Positions 25,300 through 32,893 are shown, numbered from the stretch's first letter. The stretch: 36,011 bases of DNA from Microcaldota archaeon (GCA_016926175.1 JAFGPA010000017.1:1-36011); one strand, 5' to 3'. A program made the numbers and translations. Notes: generated by a model from the sequence alone, not told the origin.

Positions 25300-25697
25300 T
25301 AAACAACACCTGCTGATATGGCCGCCACCTTGGGAAACCTTTCGGAGATCTCCCTTGCAACAACGCCCTTGATTTCAGTTCCCACCGGAAGGAAATCATC
25401 ATTTACAAGCACTGCTGCATTGTCTTCGAATGTGATTCTCATTCCGTTTGCCCTCCGGTATTCCTTTTTTTGCCTTACAATAAGCGCTTTGACCACTTTT
25501 TTTATCATGTCGGGTTTTCCTTTCCTCACAGAGGCAATTATGACATCGCCGACTCCGACTGCGGGGTTTCTCCCCCTGGTTCCTTTGTAACGAAGTGATC
25601 CCACGATATACAAAACTTTTGCGCCGCTGTTATCAGAACATGGCAAAACAGTTCCAAGAGTCATTGCTTTTGTAATTTTACTTGATAGCCCCTTCAT
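25299..25697 (-). CDS. rplN: Large-subunit ribosomal protein uL14
   Basis: A 132-aa uL14. It has CSDNSGAKVLYIVGSLRYKGTRGRNPAVGVGDVIIASVRKG and DNAAVLVNDDFLPVGTEIKGVVAREISERFPKVAAISAGVV-type sequence, near-universal for the family. It overlaps uS17 by 4 nt. Confidence 0.96.
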   Translation of the reverse strand: MKGLSSKITKAMTLGTVLPCSDNSGAKVLYIVGSLRYKGTRGRNPAVGVGDVIIASVRKGKPDMIKKVVKALIVRQKKEYRRANGMRITFEDNAAVLVNDDFLPVGTEIKGVVAREISERFPKVAAISAGVV

Positions 25698-25960
25698 GCG
25701 GATTCACCCAGGATTTTGGTAATTGTCCATGCCTTGGTCTTGCTGATTTTCCTTGTTTCAGCAATCTCAACCATGTCGCCAACCTTGGCATTGATTGATT
25801 CAGGATTGTGTGCAACAATCCTGGACCTGGATCTGGAGTATTTCTTGTACTTTGGATAGTACTTTGTAATGTCCCTTTCGATAATGACTGTCTTCTTCAT
25901 TTTGTCGCTAACGACTTTTCCGGTGAGGATACCTCCTCTTGTAGCTAATTGTTCTTCCAT
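25694..25960 (-). CDS. rpsQ: Small-subunit ribosomal protein uS17
   Basis: An 88-aa archaeal uS17 with GGILTGKVVSDKMKKTVIIERD and the basic loop YYPKYKKYSRSRSRIVAHNP. ATG 25960 follows GGTGATGTTTATG. In most archaea rnp1 lies directly upstream; here the gene has a roughly 7.5-kb island instead. It still carries the coupled-junction motif but no upstream coupled gene, suggesting a newly acquired promoter. Confidence 0.95.
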   Translation of the reverse strand: MEEQLATRGGILTGKVVSDKMKKTVIIERDITKYYPKYKKYSRSRSRIVAHNPESINAKVGDMVEIAETRKISKTKAWTITKILGESA

Positions 25961-26042
25961 AAACATCACCGTATGTGCTCTTCAGAGTGTCAGAGCAAAT
26001 TCGTAATCGCAATACAAATCTTCCGTTAATGAGACGAAGGGT

Positions 26043-26088
26043 GTTTGTATGCTAAGTAAATACGGATTATCGTATTTAAGATACAAAC
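26043..26088. promoter_or_regulatory. Two-tier inverted repeat upstream of uS17
   Basis: The outer arms GTTTGTAT (26043-26050) and ATACAAAC (26081-26088) enclose inner arms TAAATACG (26057-26064) and CGTATTTA (26071-26078) around a 6-nt loop. All pairs are exact. The dyad abuts a TATA-like box (26089-26097) and lies where transcripts of uS17 would begin. It may be a repressor site or RNA hairpin; this is inference. Confidence 0.55.
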
Positions 26089-26097
26089 TTTTATAAA
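26089..26097. promoter_or_regulatory. TATA-like box between uS17 and HEAT protein 1
   Basis: TTTTATAAA (plus strand) reads TTTATAAAA on the minus strand, so it could serve either the ribosomal operon or the HEAT gene. The AAAC-like context upstream on the plus strand slightly favours the HEAT gene. Confidence 0.4.
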
Positions 26098-26186
26098 CCA
26101 TTAGAGGAAACAAGAAAGGAAACAGACATTTAAGTGGTAAATAATAAAAAGTCATGTTTTTAATGTCTTTGTTATTATTACATAGC

Positions 26187-27185
26187 ATGAGTCGGAAGAA
26201 AGAGGATCGGGAAGCGGCTAAAGAAGCAATAAGAGATTTTGATGCTGGCAAAAAATCCATGGATAGCACAAAATGGCAGGACAGGGTGCTAGGCTTACAA
26301 ACAATGAGTGAAAGAATCATAGGATTGGTAACGCTGGTGGATTATTTTGATCAGGATGCAGGCTTACCAAGAGCACGCGAGTTTTTCAGGATATGTCTTG
26401 AATCCACAAAAGATAGGAGCAAAAAAGTAAGGGAAAAGGCATGGGAAAGGCTTTCGGCTTGGACAAGGGAGACGTTTGGACTGCCGGATTTTGTATTGCC
26501 CATTATAAGTGAAAGTTCGTTTGAAAATTGGCGTATGGAGGACATTACAAGATTAATAGGCATAGTTGTAGAGAGTAAAAATGAAAAAGCACTTGATGTC
26601 CTAATCAGATTGGATGAAATATTCTTTGATGAGGATATTGCCGATGATTTTGCAGAGCTTCCTGAAGAGATTGCCAAAGCCCTTCAGAAAACAGGAGATG
26701 AGAGGGCAATTCCGTTGCTTTTAAAGTATATAAGATGGGAGCCCGCTCTTCTCATTGCTCCAGATGGAACAAGTGCAACATTGCCTATTGCAAGGGAGGA
26801 GGCGCTGGTAGCTTTGGGTTCAGTGGGGAATAAGGAAACAATTCCGGAGATAATGGAGTTTTTAGATCCCGATATAATGGAGTTTTTAGACTGGGGGGAT
26901 GGTTCAGGCGGAATACAAAAGTCTGCTGCCGATGCCTTGGCCATGATAGAATATAAAAATCCCGGATCAGTTGATTTGGAAGCGGTGAAGGAAAAGCTGC
27001 ATGCTTTTGTTGAAAAGAGAAGTGACAGCGAACTGGTCAGGCAGGTAGCAGCTGCCAGATATCTTGAGATATGTGAAGTTATTTCAGAATTAAGGAAAAG
27101 GATAGATATGTCTGGAGAAGTATTGCCAGACAAGCCGAAACCTCCAGGCGGAAAAACCTTCAGAAGAAGAACACTTCATTCATAA
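26187..27185 (+). CDS. HEAT-like protein 1 (type I architecture)
   Basis: The 332-aa helical-repeat protein is a paralogue of the gene at 30724. Shared features are KW-x-x-R, a CLESTKDRSKK-like segment (about 75-90), degenerate HEAT units such as DERAIPLLLKYI and KETIPEIMEFL, then a C-terminal module starting NPGSVDLEAVKEKLHAFVE and ending PGGKTFRRRTLHS. The tail is shared with three other proteins in this island. No enzyme motif is visible. The track starts at ATG 26154, which would add a hydrophobic 11-residue leader; I prefer ATG 26187 (MSRKKEDRE). A binding or scaffold role is inference from HEAT repeats. Confidence 0.7.
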   Translation: MSRKKEDREAAKEAIRDFDAGKKSMDSTKWQDRVLGLQTMSERIIGLVTLVDYFDQDAGLPRAREFFRICLESTKDRSKKVREKAWERLSAWTRETFGLPDFVLPIISESSFENWRMEDITRLIGIVVESKNEKALDVLIRLDEIFFDEDIADDFAELPEEIAKALQKTGDERAIPLLLKYIRWEPALLIAPDGTSATLPIAREEALVALGSVGNKETIPEIMEFLDPDIMEFLDWGDGSGGIQKSAADALAMIEYKNPGSVDLEAVKEKLHAFVEKRSDSELVRQVAAARYLEICEVISELRKRIDMSGEVLPDKPKPPGGKTFRRRTLHS

Positions 27186-27208
27186 ACCTATTCTCATTAT
27201 AGTATTTC

Positions 27209-27778
27209 ATGGAATTCAGAAGGGACCTTCCTGCAAAGGTCTTGTTGGCCATATTGTTCCGATCATTAATCGGCATATCTGTTTTTCTCTGGATATTTAT
27301 TGAATTTCTGGGTGATTTCCCTTATATGGGTTACTTTATTGGTTTTATTGTATTTCTTATTATTACAGAGGCAATCGGGAGAGTATTTATCAGGGATAAA
27401 TACATTATTGAAAACGGGATTTTATATGTCAAATATTTCATACCTACTGGCAATTTTTCCATAAATCTCAAAGACATTAAGAATATTGAAATTGCCGGTG
27501 GTTTTGAAGCATTTAAGAGGAAAACATTCGTTACTTCAGGAAAATCGTTCAGATATATGGGAACTGGCAGCGATATTTCAGATATTGCATATGATGAAGC
27601 AGTGATTTTAGAGGCGGAAATGCCTCCGGACCTCAAACAAAATGGCCTAGCGGGGATGCTCGTAGGATTTTATAAGAAATTTATCGGGGGAACCAGATAC
27701 TTCGTCATCATATATCCTGAGAACCAGGAAGAATTCCAGGCCAAAATAAGGAGTTATGGCAAAAAAATAGCTAGCTAG
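27209..27778 (+). CDS. Membrane protein with PH-like domain
   Basis: The 189-aa protein has two predicted membrane segments (about residues 8-30 and 38-60), then a soluble domain (about 65-189) of short beta strands resembling bacterial PH-like (bPH2) modules: YIIENGILYVKYF, INLKDIKNIEI and RYFVIIYPENQEEF. The assignment is by pattern, not search. It is 23 nt after HEAT protein 1 on the same strand, so co-transcription is likely. It may anchor or present a complex at the membrane, which is inference. Its stop codon overlaps the convergent antitoxin-like gene's stop in CTAGCTAG. Confidence 0.65.
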   Translation: MEFRRDLPAKVLLAILFRSLIGISVFLWIFIEFLGDFPYMGYFIGFIVFLIITEAIGRVFIRDKYIIENGILYVKYFIPTGNFSINLKDIKNIEIAGGFEAFKRKTFVTSGKSFRYMGTGSDISDIAYDEAVILEAEMPPDLKQNGLAGMLVGFYKKFIGGTRYFVIIYPENQEEFQAKIRSYGKKIAS

Positions 27779-28284
27779 ATTTCCCTGAACCGTCTTTTGT
27801 CTATTTTAATCTGGGACTTTTTTGCGAAATCGCCATAGGGCATTGATTTGATCTTCACATTAGCAATTGATTTCACTTTATGAAGAATTATCTTATCGCC
27901 ATAAAAAGACAGTATTCGGGCAACTTTCCTGGACCTGTATGTGTTTTTTTCAAGATTTCTTTTGATTCTTGATTTGAGGTCGATTTTCATGCTGATTTTC
28001 TTATTTACAACATGGACTTCATTTTTCGGAGTCCATCTAAGGGCAAGGAACTCCTCTGCAGTAGAGCAGCTGAAATAGGATTTTGATTTCAAAAAAATGG
28101 CCAGGGCTTTGGAAATTACTCTTAGCGGCTTGTCTACCACAACTGCCTTTCTTTCCTCTTCAGAAGGAACATAGTATATGCCTTTGAATGGCGTTGGAAA
28201 CAGTTTCAGGGAAGTGCTCAGTCTTTTGAATTCGTCTTTGGACAATTTTAATTGTTTATAGCTAATTACCTGCCTTGGAAGCAT
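27775..28284 (-). CDS. Putative AbiEi-like antitoxin
   Basis: The 169-aa basic protein lies downstream of, and overlaps by 23 nt, the nucleotidyltransferase toxin-like gene. A weak winged-helix-like N-terminus and the segment KGIYYVPSEEER followed by SYFSCSTAEEFLALRW resemble AbiEi antitoxins (rGiY, then a tAA-type helix), but similarity is low. The role as antitoxin and DNA-binding autoregulator is inferred mostly from context. In typical abiE operons the antitoxin gene is first; here it is second. The extreme C-terminus is very basic. Confidence 0.5.
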   Translation of the reverse strand: MLPRQVISYKQLKLSKDEFKRLSTSLKLFPTPFKGIYYVPSEEERKAVVVDKPLRVISKALAIFLKSKSYFSCSTAEEFLALRWTPKNEVHVVNKKISMKIDLKSRIKRNLEKNTYRSRKVARILSFYGDKIILHKVKSIANVKIKSMPYGDFAKKSQIKIDKRRFREI

Positions 28285-28861
28285 TTCTTATCACCTCACT
28301 AAAGAAATTTAGATCTTTTTCATCCAATGCCAAAGAATTGATTTCATCCATATCCTCAGGCAAGCCATGTGCAAGGAGGCCATCAATGATCTTAAAGTCT
28401 CTTCCCAGGTCTTTCAGGATAAAAACAATATCAAAAAGATCTCTTACTTTTTTTCTATCCTTATATGTTTCTAATTTCATATTTAGGATATCTTCTATTG
28501 AAGCAACAAGGAGTTTATTGGTTCCAAAAGTAAAACTTTCAATTTTTTTAATTTTATAATCCGAATGAAATATTTCGACTTTTATACTTGTGTCTTCAAA
28601 TTGTATTATGAACTGATTAGGAAAACTGCTTCTATTCGTTTTGTATCCTTTATTAGTTATTTTACCTTTTAGCTCTTCTTTTAGAACTACATCATCACCA
28701 TCAACAGGAACAAAATCAAGATCAATGCTAACTCTGTGTTTAAGATGAAACAAAGCAAGAGCCGTTCCTCCAACAAGAATTAGTTTCTGATCTGTACATT
28801 CTGCAATGTCTCCGAGGATATCAAGGATTTTTTGATATTTCAGGTGAAATTTGTTAATCAT
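28262..28861 (-). CDS. AbiEii/AbiGii-type nucleotidyltransferase toxin
   Basis: The 199-aa protein has the polymerase-beta-like signature LVGGTALALFHLKHRVSIDLDFV (about 29-51), which fits the GGTaL-x-H..R-x-S-x-DLD motif of AbiEii nucleotidyltransferases. The later KDRKKVRDLFDIVFIL segment matches the family's R-D-x-x-D motif. Family members block growth by nucleotide transfer to RNA. The track starts at TTG 28870; ATG 28861 is preferred since TTATAAAT lies about 25 nt upstream, giving a leaderless mRNA. It forms a two-gene unit with the 27775 gene. Confidence 0.75.
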   Translation of the reverse strand: MINKFHLKYQKILDILGDIAECTDQKLILVGGTALALFHLKHRVSIDLDFVPVDGDDVVLKEELKGKITNKGYKTNRSSFPNQFIIQFEDTSIKVEIFHSDYKIKKIESFTFGTNKLLVASIEDILNMKLETYKDRKKVRDLFDIVFILKDLGRDFKIIDGLLAHGLPEDMDEINSLALDEKDLNFFSEVIRNASKAGN

Positions 28862-28881
28862 AGTATTCAATAACAGTAAAG

Positions 28882-28889
28882 ATTTATAA
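28882..28889 (-). promoter_or_regulatory. TATA box of the AbiE-like operon
   Basis: TTATAAAT (minus strand) is centred about 25 nt upstream of ATG 28861. Confidence 0.5.
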
Positions 28890-28898
28890 CTGTTCTGT

Positions 28899-28923
28899 CT
28901 AGATCAGAATTATTCTGATCTAG
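28899..28923. promoter_or_regulatory. Perfect inverted repeat, putative AbiE operator
   Basis: Arms CTAGATCAGAAT (28899-28910) and ATTCTGATCTAG (28912-28923) flank one central base. It lies 10 nt upstream of the TATA box of the toxin gene. AbiEi antitoxins are known to autoregulate through inverted repeats near their promoter, so an operator is plausible. Confidence 0.6.
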
Positions 28924-29003
28924 CAATAACTGCTTCGAGGAAGACCAATTTTCAGATAAATAGAAACACATTCAGTTTTGTGTTAATTTGTATAAAAAAC
29001 TGA

Positions 29004-29011
29004 TTTATAAA
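29004..29011 (+). promoter_or_regulatory. TATA box of the HEAT operon
   Basis: TTTATAAA is about 37 nt before ATG 29045, so the leader of the first short ORF is about 10 nt. Confidence 0.5.
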
Positions 29012-29044
29012 TGTTACTATATGTAATTATATTAGTGATATTAA

Positions 29045-29206
29045 ATGCCCGATAAGCAGCATAAAAAACCAGAGATTTCCATGACTCCCGTTCCTGGATG
29101 CCCTAAAGAGAAAAAACAAAAGACCAGAATGAATGGACTGCTGGATGCAAAAATAAAAGCACCTGAAAAAGGCAAAGTTTTCAGAAAGAGGGTTTTGCAT
29201 GTCTGA
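29045..29206 (+). CDS. 53-aa tail-only HEAT-family ORF
   Basis: This small ORF, absent from the ORF track, starts [10 protein letters not shown] and ends [18 protein letters not shown], which is the C-terminal tail of HEAT protein 2 with one change. It has no HEAT repeats. It has its own TATA box and overlaps the start of HEAT protein 2 by 8 nt (ATGTCTGA). It may be a real peptide with a leader role in translation coupling, or the relic of a gene whose repeat part was deleted. The 72-bp match to the end of HEAT protein 2 supports a recombination origin. Confidence 0.55.
   Translation: MPDKQHKKPEISMTPVPGCPKEKKQKTRMNGLLDAKIKAPEKGKVFRKRVLHV
29135..29206 (+). repeat. 72-bp direct repeat, copy 1
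   Basis: It matches 30660-30731 at 70 of 72 positions. It contains the tail codons, the SD (AGAGG) and the start codon of HEAT protein 2. Confidence 0.85.
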
Positions 29207-30731
29207 AATTGATGATTTAATTGTAAAATTAAAAGATGAGAGCGGATGGGTGCGGTTGAATGCTGCAGAGGCACTTGGAAGGATCAAGGATGAAAGGGCG
29301 GTTTTGCATTTGATTGGTGCTTTGAAGGATGAGGATTGTAGAGTGCGGTTGAATGCTGCAAGGGCACTTGGAAAGATTAAGGATGAAAGAGCTGTTATGC
29401 CTTTGATTGGTGCGTTGAAGGATGAGGATTATAGAGTGTGGGAGAATGCTGAATGGGCGCTTGGAGAGATTGGAGAACCTGCTGTTTTGCCTTTGATTGG
29501 TGCGTTGAAGAATAAGAGCTGGTGGGTGCAGCTGGGTACTGCATTTGCACTTGGAAAGAGTAAGAATGAAAGGACGGTTAGGCCTTTGATTAATGCTTTG
29601 AAGGATAAGAGCGGGTTGGTGCGGGGGTGTGCTGCAAGGGCACTTGGATGGATTAAGGATGAAAGAGCTGTTATGCCTTTGATTGGTGCTTTGAAGGATG
29701 AGGATTGGGGAGTGCGGAGACATGCTGCATTTGTACTTGGAGAAATTAAGGATGAAAGAGCTGTTATGCCTTTGATTGGTGCTTTGAAGGATGAGGATTG
29801 TAGAGTGCGGTTGAATGCTGCAAATGCACTTGGAAAGATTAAGGATAAAAGAGCTGTTTTGCCTTTGATTGGTGCTTTGAAGGATGAGAATGAAAATGTG
29901 CGGTGGAATGCTGCAGTGGCACTTGGAGAAATTGAGGATGAAAGGGCGGTTATGCCTTTGATTGGTGCTTTGAAGGATGAGTACTGGTTGGTACGGGGGT
30001 GTGCTGCAAGGGCACTTGGAAAGATTAAGGATGAAAGAGCGGTTATGCCTTTGGTTGGTGCTTTGAAGGATGAGAGCGGATGGGTGCGGAAAAATGCTGC
30101 AGAGGCACTTGGAAAGATTAAGGATGAAAGAGCTGTTAGGCCTTTGATTGATGCTTTGAAGGATGAGGAAGGGGTGCGGGAGAATGCTGCAAAAGCACTT
30201 GGAGAAATTAAGGATGAAAGAGCTGTTAGGCCTTTGACTGGTGCTTTGAAGGATGAGAGTTGTAGAGTGCGGTGGAATGCTGCAACGGCACTTGGAAGGA
30301 TCAATGATGAAAGGGCGGTTTTGCCTTTGATTGATGCTTTGAAGGATGAGTACTGGTTGGTACGGCGGTATGCTGCAGAGGCACTTGGAAAGATTAAGGA
30401 TGAAAGAGCTGTTAGGCCTTTGATTGGTGCTTTGAAGGATGAGGATGAAAATGTGCGGAAACATGCTGTAGAGGCACTCGCAGAAATTGAAAAAGCAACC
30501 CCCGGATCAGTAAGTCTGGAGGAAATCAAAAGAGCACTAATTGAATTTGTTGATTCTGCAAAAGAAAACAAAAGCAATGCAAAGAAAGAAGGAGCAGGAT
30601 ATTTCAATCAGATAGCAGAAGCAATCAGTAATGGGAAAAAGAAGTTTGATTTGGAAGAAGGACTGCTGGATGCAAAAATAAAAGCGCCTGAAAAAGGCAA
30701 AGTTTTCAGAAAGAGGCTTTTGCATGTCTGA
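29199..30731 (+). CDS. HEAT protein 2: near-perfect 31-residue repeats
   Basis: The 510-aa protein has about 13 full and one partial HEAT-like repeats (about residues 15-430) of the form xxVRxxAAxALGxIKDERAVxPLIxALKDE. Repeats 3 and 11 are 30 rather than 31 residues long. Variation is concentrated before and after VR and before AL, while the scaffold is nearly constant. This resembles the natural repeats of M. thermautotrophicus from which alphaRep binders were designed. A C-terminal module ([17 protein letters not shown]...) ends in [16 protein letters not shown]. Codon use is G/T-rich and unlike its neighbours. No enzyme motif is present; protein-protein binding is the likely role (inference). 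The start overlaps the tail ORF by 8 nt with SD AGAGG. Confidence 0.85.
   Translation: MSEIDDLIVKLKDESGWVRLNAAEALGRIKDERAVLHLIGALKDEDCRVRLNAARALGKIKDERAVMPLIGALKDEDYRVWENAEWALGEIGEPAVLPLIGALKNKSWWVQLGTAFALGKSKNERTVRPLINALKDKSGLVRGCAARALGWIKDERAVMPLIGALKDEDWGVRRHAAFVLGEIKDERAVMPLIGALKDEDCRVRLNAANALGKIKDKRAVLPLIGALKDENENVRWNAAVALGEIEDERAVMPLIGALKDEYWLVRGCAARALGKIKDERAVMPLVGALKDESGWVRKNAAEALGKIKDERAVRPLIDALKDEEGVRENAAKALGEIKDERAVRPLTGALKDESCRVRWNAATALGRINDERAVLPLIDALKDEYWLVRRYAAEALGKIKDERAVRPLIGALKDEDENVRKHAVEALAEIEKATPGSVSLEEIKRALIEFVDSAKENKSNAKKEGAGYFNQIAEAISNGKKKFDLEEGLLDAKIKAPEKGKVFRKRLLHV
29240..30480 (+). repeat. 93-bp tandem repeats encoding HEAT units
   Basis: About 13 in-frame units of 93 bp (two of 90 bp) share long identical stretches such as GAAAGAGCTGTTATGCC. 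They reflect protein repeats expanded by slippage or unequal recombination. Since 93 is a multiple of 3, several shadow frames stay open. Confidence 0.85.
30660..30731 (+). repeat. 72-bp direct repeat, copy 2
   Basis: Second copy of the junction repeat (see 29135-29206), at the end of HEAT protein 2 and containing the start codon of HEAT protein 3. Confidence 0.85.
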
Positions 30732-31677
30732 TTTAAGATTGCATTCACCAAAATGGCAAGTTCGATTACAGGCATTGAACCAGCTTATAGAAGCAAACCA
30801 GGTCATTGCATATGGGATTTGTGGGGGGAAACACAGGATAATCTCTCTGGATGGAAGGCAGGCAAAGATTGTTGTTGAGGATTTGCCAACTATGAAAGAA
30901 AAGGCAGATAGCATAGTTGAAGTTTTTGACCGCTGCATTGAAGCTACAGATGACAGAAGCAAAAAAATAAGTAAACTGGCAAGCAGATATCTGGATAATC
31001 TCGTTAAGGCAGATTCCAATATTTTCATAATGGCCGTTCAGCAAATAGACCTGAAAGAAAAATCATGGGCATATAGGCTGAATCTTGCCAGACTTCTCGG
31101 AAAAACAGGAAACAGTGAGGCAACTGCAACATTGGTAGGATTGGACGTGCTTTGTAGGGAAAATGACCTGATTATGCGGATGGCAATTTCCCATGCTCTT
31201 GAAAAATCAGCTAATGATTCTGCATTGCCTCTGATACTGGAATACATAGAAAAATTTTCCGATCCTGCACCCGGAATGGATCTGGAGATGCAGATATTAT
31301 TTGGCGATGTGGCGGCAACAATAACTGAACATAGCCTCAAGGCACTTGGCTGGATAACTGACGATGCAAAAAGGATAATTGAATTTTTGGACCACAAAAA
31401 ACCAAGAATCCAGATTGCAGCCGGACAGGCACTGGCCAACATGGGAGAACGGGGCAAAATAGGTTTGACTTCATCAGATATGGAAAAAATAAAGAAAAAA
31501 ATGCATTCCATTGTCGAAAAATCAGATGACAAGGAAGCTGCAAAAATAAGGGCCGCCAGGATTTATGTCATGGCCTCAAAAGCAGCTTCTCTTTCAAGAT
31601 GCCCCTTGGACATTAACCTGAAAGCACTGGAAAAACCAGGCGGCAGAATATTCAGGAGGAGAGGCGCCAGTGGTTAG
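30724..31677 (+). CDS. HEAT-like protein 3 (type I architecture)
   Basis: The 317-aa paralogue of the 26187 gene shares [25 protein letters not shown] (about 78-92), [11 protein letters not shown], a degenerate HEAT array, and the C-terminal module [31 protein letters not shown] that ends in [14 protein letters not shown]. It starts 8 nt before the HEAT 2 stop (ATGTCTGA), with GAGG as SD. No catalytic motif is visible. Its N-terminus differs from type II members, so each type may have its own partner; this is inference. Confidence 0.72.
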   Translation: MSDLRLHSPKWQVRLQALNQLIEANQVIAYGICGGKHRIISLDGRQAKIVVEDLPTMKEKADSIVEVFDRCIEATDDRSKKISKLASRYLDNLVKADSNIFIMAVQQIDLKEKSWAYRLNLARLLGKTGNSEATATLVGLDVLCRENDLIMRMAISHALEKSANDSALPLILEYIEKFSDPAPGMDLEMQILFGDVAATITEHSLKALGWITDDAKRIIEFLDHKKPRIQIAAGQALANMGERGKIGLTSSDMEKIKKKMHSIVEKSDDKEAAKIRAARIYVMASKAASLSRCPLDINLKALEKPGGRIFRRRGASG

Positions 31678-32869
31678 ATTAATGCTTGTTGACAGGTCCA
31701 AAACAGGATTTGCAAAATATTGTCCCGGTTTTGTAAGAGGATATGAATGTATCAGCGAGATGATTCAAGGATACAGGGAAAGGTCCCTGGAAGAAAAAAT
31801 CGAAAGGCTGGTTGCCAGAAGGGCCTGGAAAAGCCTTGTCAGGATCGGAACCCCTGCAATTCCTACATTGATCAGGACTTTGAATGACAGTGATTTGCAA
31901 GTCAGGGTGGGTGCCGGCATTGCGATTGCAGAAATAATGGATTTACGTGGCTTGGGAAAAGCTTTGGAGAACACACATTTGGTTGTGAGGAAGAATGCTG
32001 CCAGAGCGCTTGAAAAAATCGGGAAAAAAGCCGTGGCCATTCTGATTGATGGTTTAGGACATTATGACTGGAGGGTCAAGATGGATTCTGCCAATACGCT
32101 TGCAAAAATCGGGAAGGATGCACTTCCGGCTTTGATGGATGCTTTGGATGATGATGATTTAGGGAAGCGCATGTATGTCATTGATAGCCTTATAAAGATG
32201 GGCAACGACGGTGTTGCGGGATTGATCAAAGCATTGAATGATAAGAGTGGATTTTTACAGACAAAGGCCGCCACTGCGCTTGGAAATATGGGGAACAGGG
32301 ATTCTGTACCGCATTTGATAGCCGGATTGAAGCATAGTGATCCTTCCGTCAGACTGGGATTCGCTCTGGTACTTGGAAAGATCATGGATGCCAGGGCAGT
32401 CCATGCTTTGACCGAAGCTTTGGGAGACAATGATTCAATAATGCGTGGCCGCGCTGCCTGGGCGCTGGGAAAAATTGGTGATGTTTCTGCTGTACCTGCT
32501 TTGATAGGCGCCATTAATGACAGGGATGGGCATGCCAGGCTGGAGATTGCCGCGTCGCTTGGAAAAATCGGCGATTCCAGGGCCATCCCTGTCCTGATGA
32601 ATGCCTTGAATGATGAGGAAATTATCGTAAGGCGCGCTGCTGCCTTGGCACTTGGAGAAATGGAGGATGTTAATCTTGAAAAAGTCAGAGCAATACTCAT
32701 GGAGTTTGTTGCAGATTCGGAGAACAAGAGAAAGGCAGAGAAGCAAAGCGCTGAAATTTATCTGGAACTGACAGATGTCCTGAGAAAAAAGAAAAAGCAT
32801 CTTGAAATACCGAAACTTGATATTACAAAAAAGCCAAGGAACACCATATTCAGGAGAAAGGCAGATTAA
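31670..32869 (+). CDS. HEAT protein 4 (canonical repeats, GTG start)
   Basis: The 399-aa protein has about 9-10 HEAT units (about 50-350), more divergent than those in HEAT 2: AIPTLIRTLNDSDLQVR, AVAILIDGLGHYDWRVK, SVPHLIAGLKHSDPSVR, AVPALIGAINDRDGHAR. The C-terminal module NLEKVRAILMEFVADSENKRKAEKQSAEIYLEL ends with KKPRNTIFRRKAD. The GTG start at 31670 overlaps the HEAT 3 stop by 8 nt (GTGGTTAG), the same overlap length as the previous two junctions, and GAGAGG is the SD; ATG 31682 is the alternative. It is the last intact gene of the operon. Confidence 0.8.
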   Translation: MVRLMLVDRSKTGFAKYCPGFVRGYECISEMIQGYRERSLEEKIERLVARRAWKSLVRIGTPAIPTLIRTLNDSDLQVRVGAGIAIAEIMDLRGLGKALENTHLVVRKNAARALEKIGKKAVAILIDGLGHYDWRVKMDSANTLAKIGKDALPALMDALDDDDLGKRMYVIDSLIKMGNDGVAGLIKALNDKSGFLQTKAATALGNMGNRDSVPHLIAGLKHSDPSVRLGFALVLGKIMDARAVHALTEALGDNDSIMRGRAAWALGKIGDVSAVPALIGAINDRDGHARLEIAASLGKIGDSRAIPVLMNALNDEEIIVRRAAALALGEMEDVNLEKVRAILMEFVADSENKRKAEKQSAEIYLELTDVLRKKKKHLEIPKLDITKKPRNTIFRRKAD

Positions 32870-32893
32870 CGTGTTAATTAGTAGATAAATACG

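Noticed and set aside
26154-26186. Hydrophobic leader MFLMSLLLLHS on HEAT protein 1
   Set aside because: Too short for a signal peptide, no SD, and the paralogue HEAT 3 has no such leader.
29229-30464. 411-aa minus-strand ORF, and another at 29429-30607, opposite HEAT protein 2
   Set aside because: The 93-bp repeat is a multiple of three and free of stops in several frames. The products are low-complexity echoes of the sense repeats.
29240-30480. Possible CRISPR array because of regular spacing
   Set aside because: Units are contiguous, protein-coding and lack unique spacers. No cas genes are in the window.
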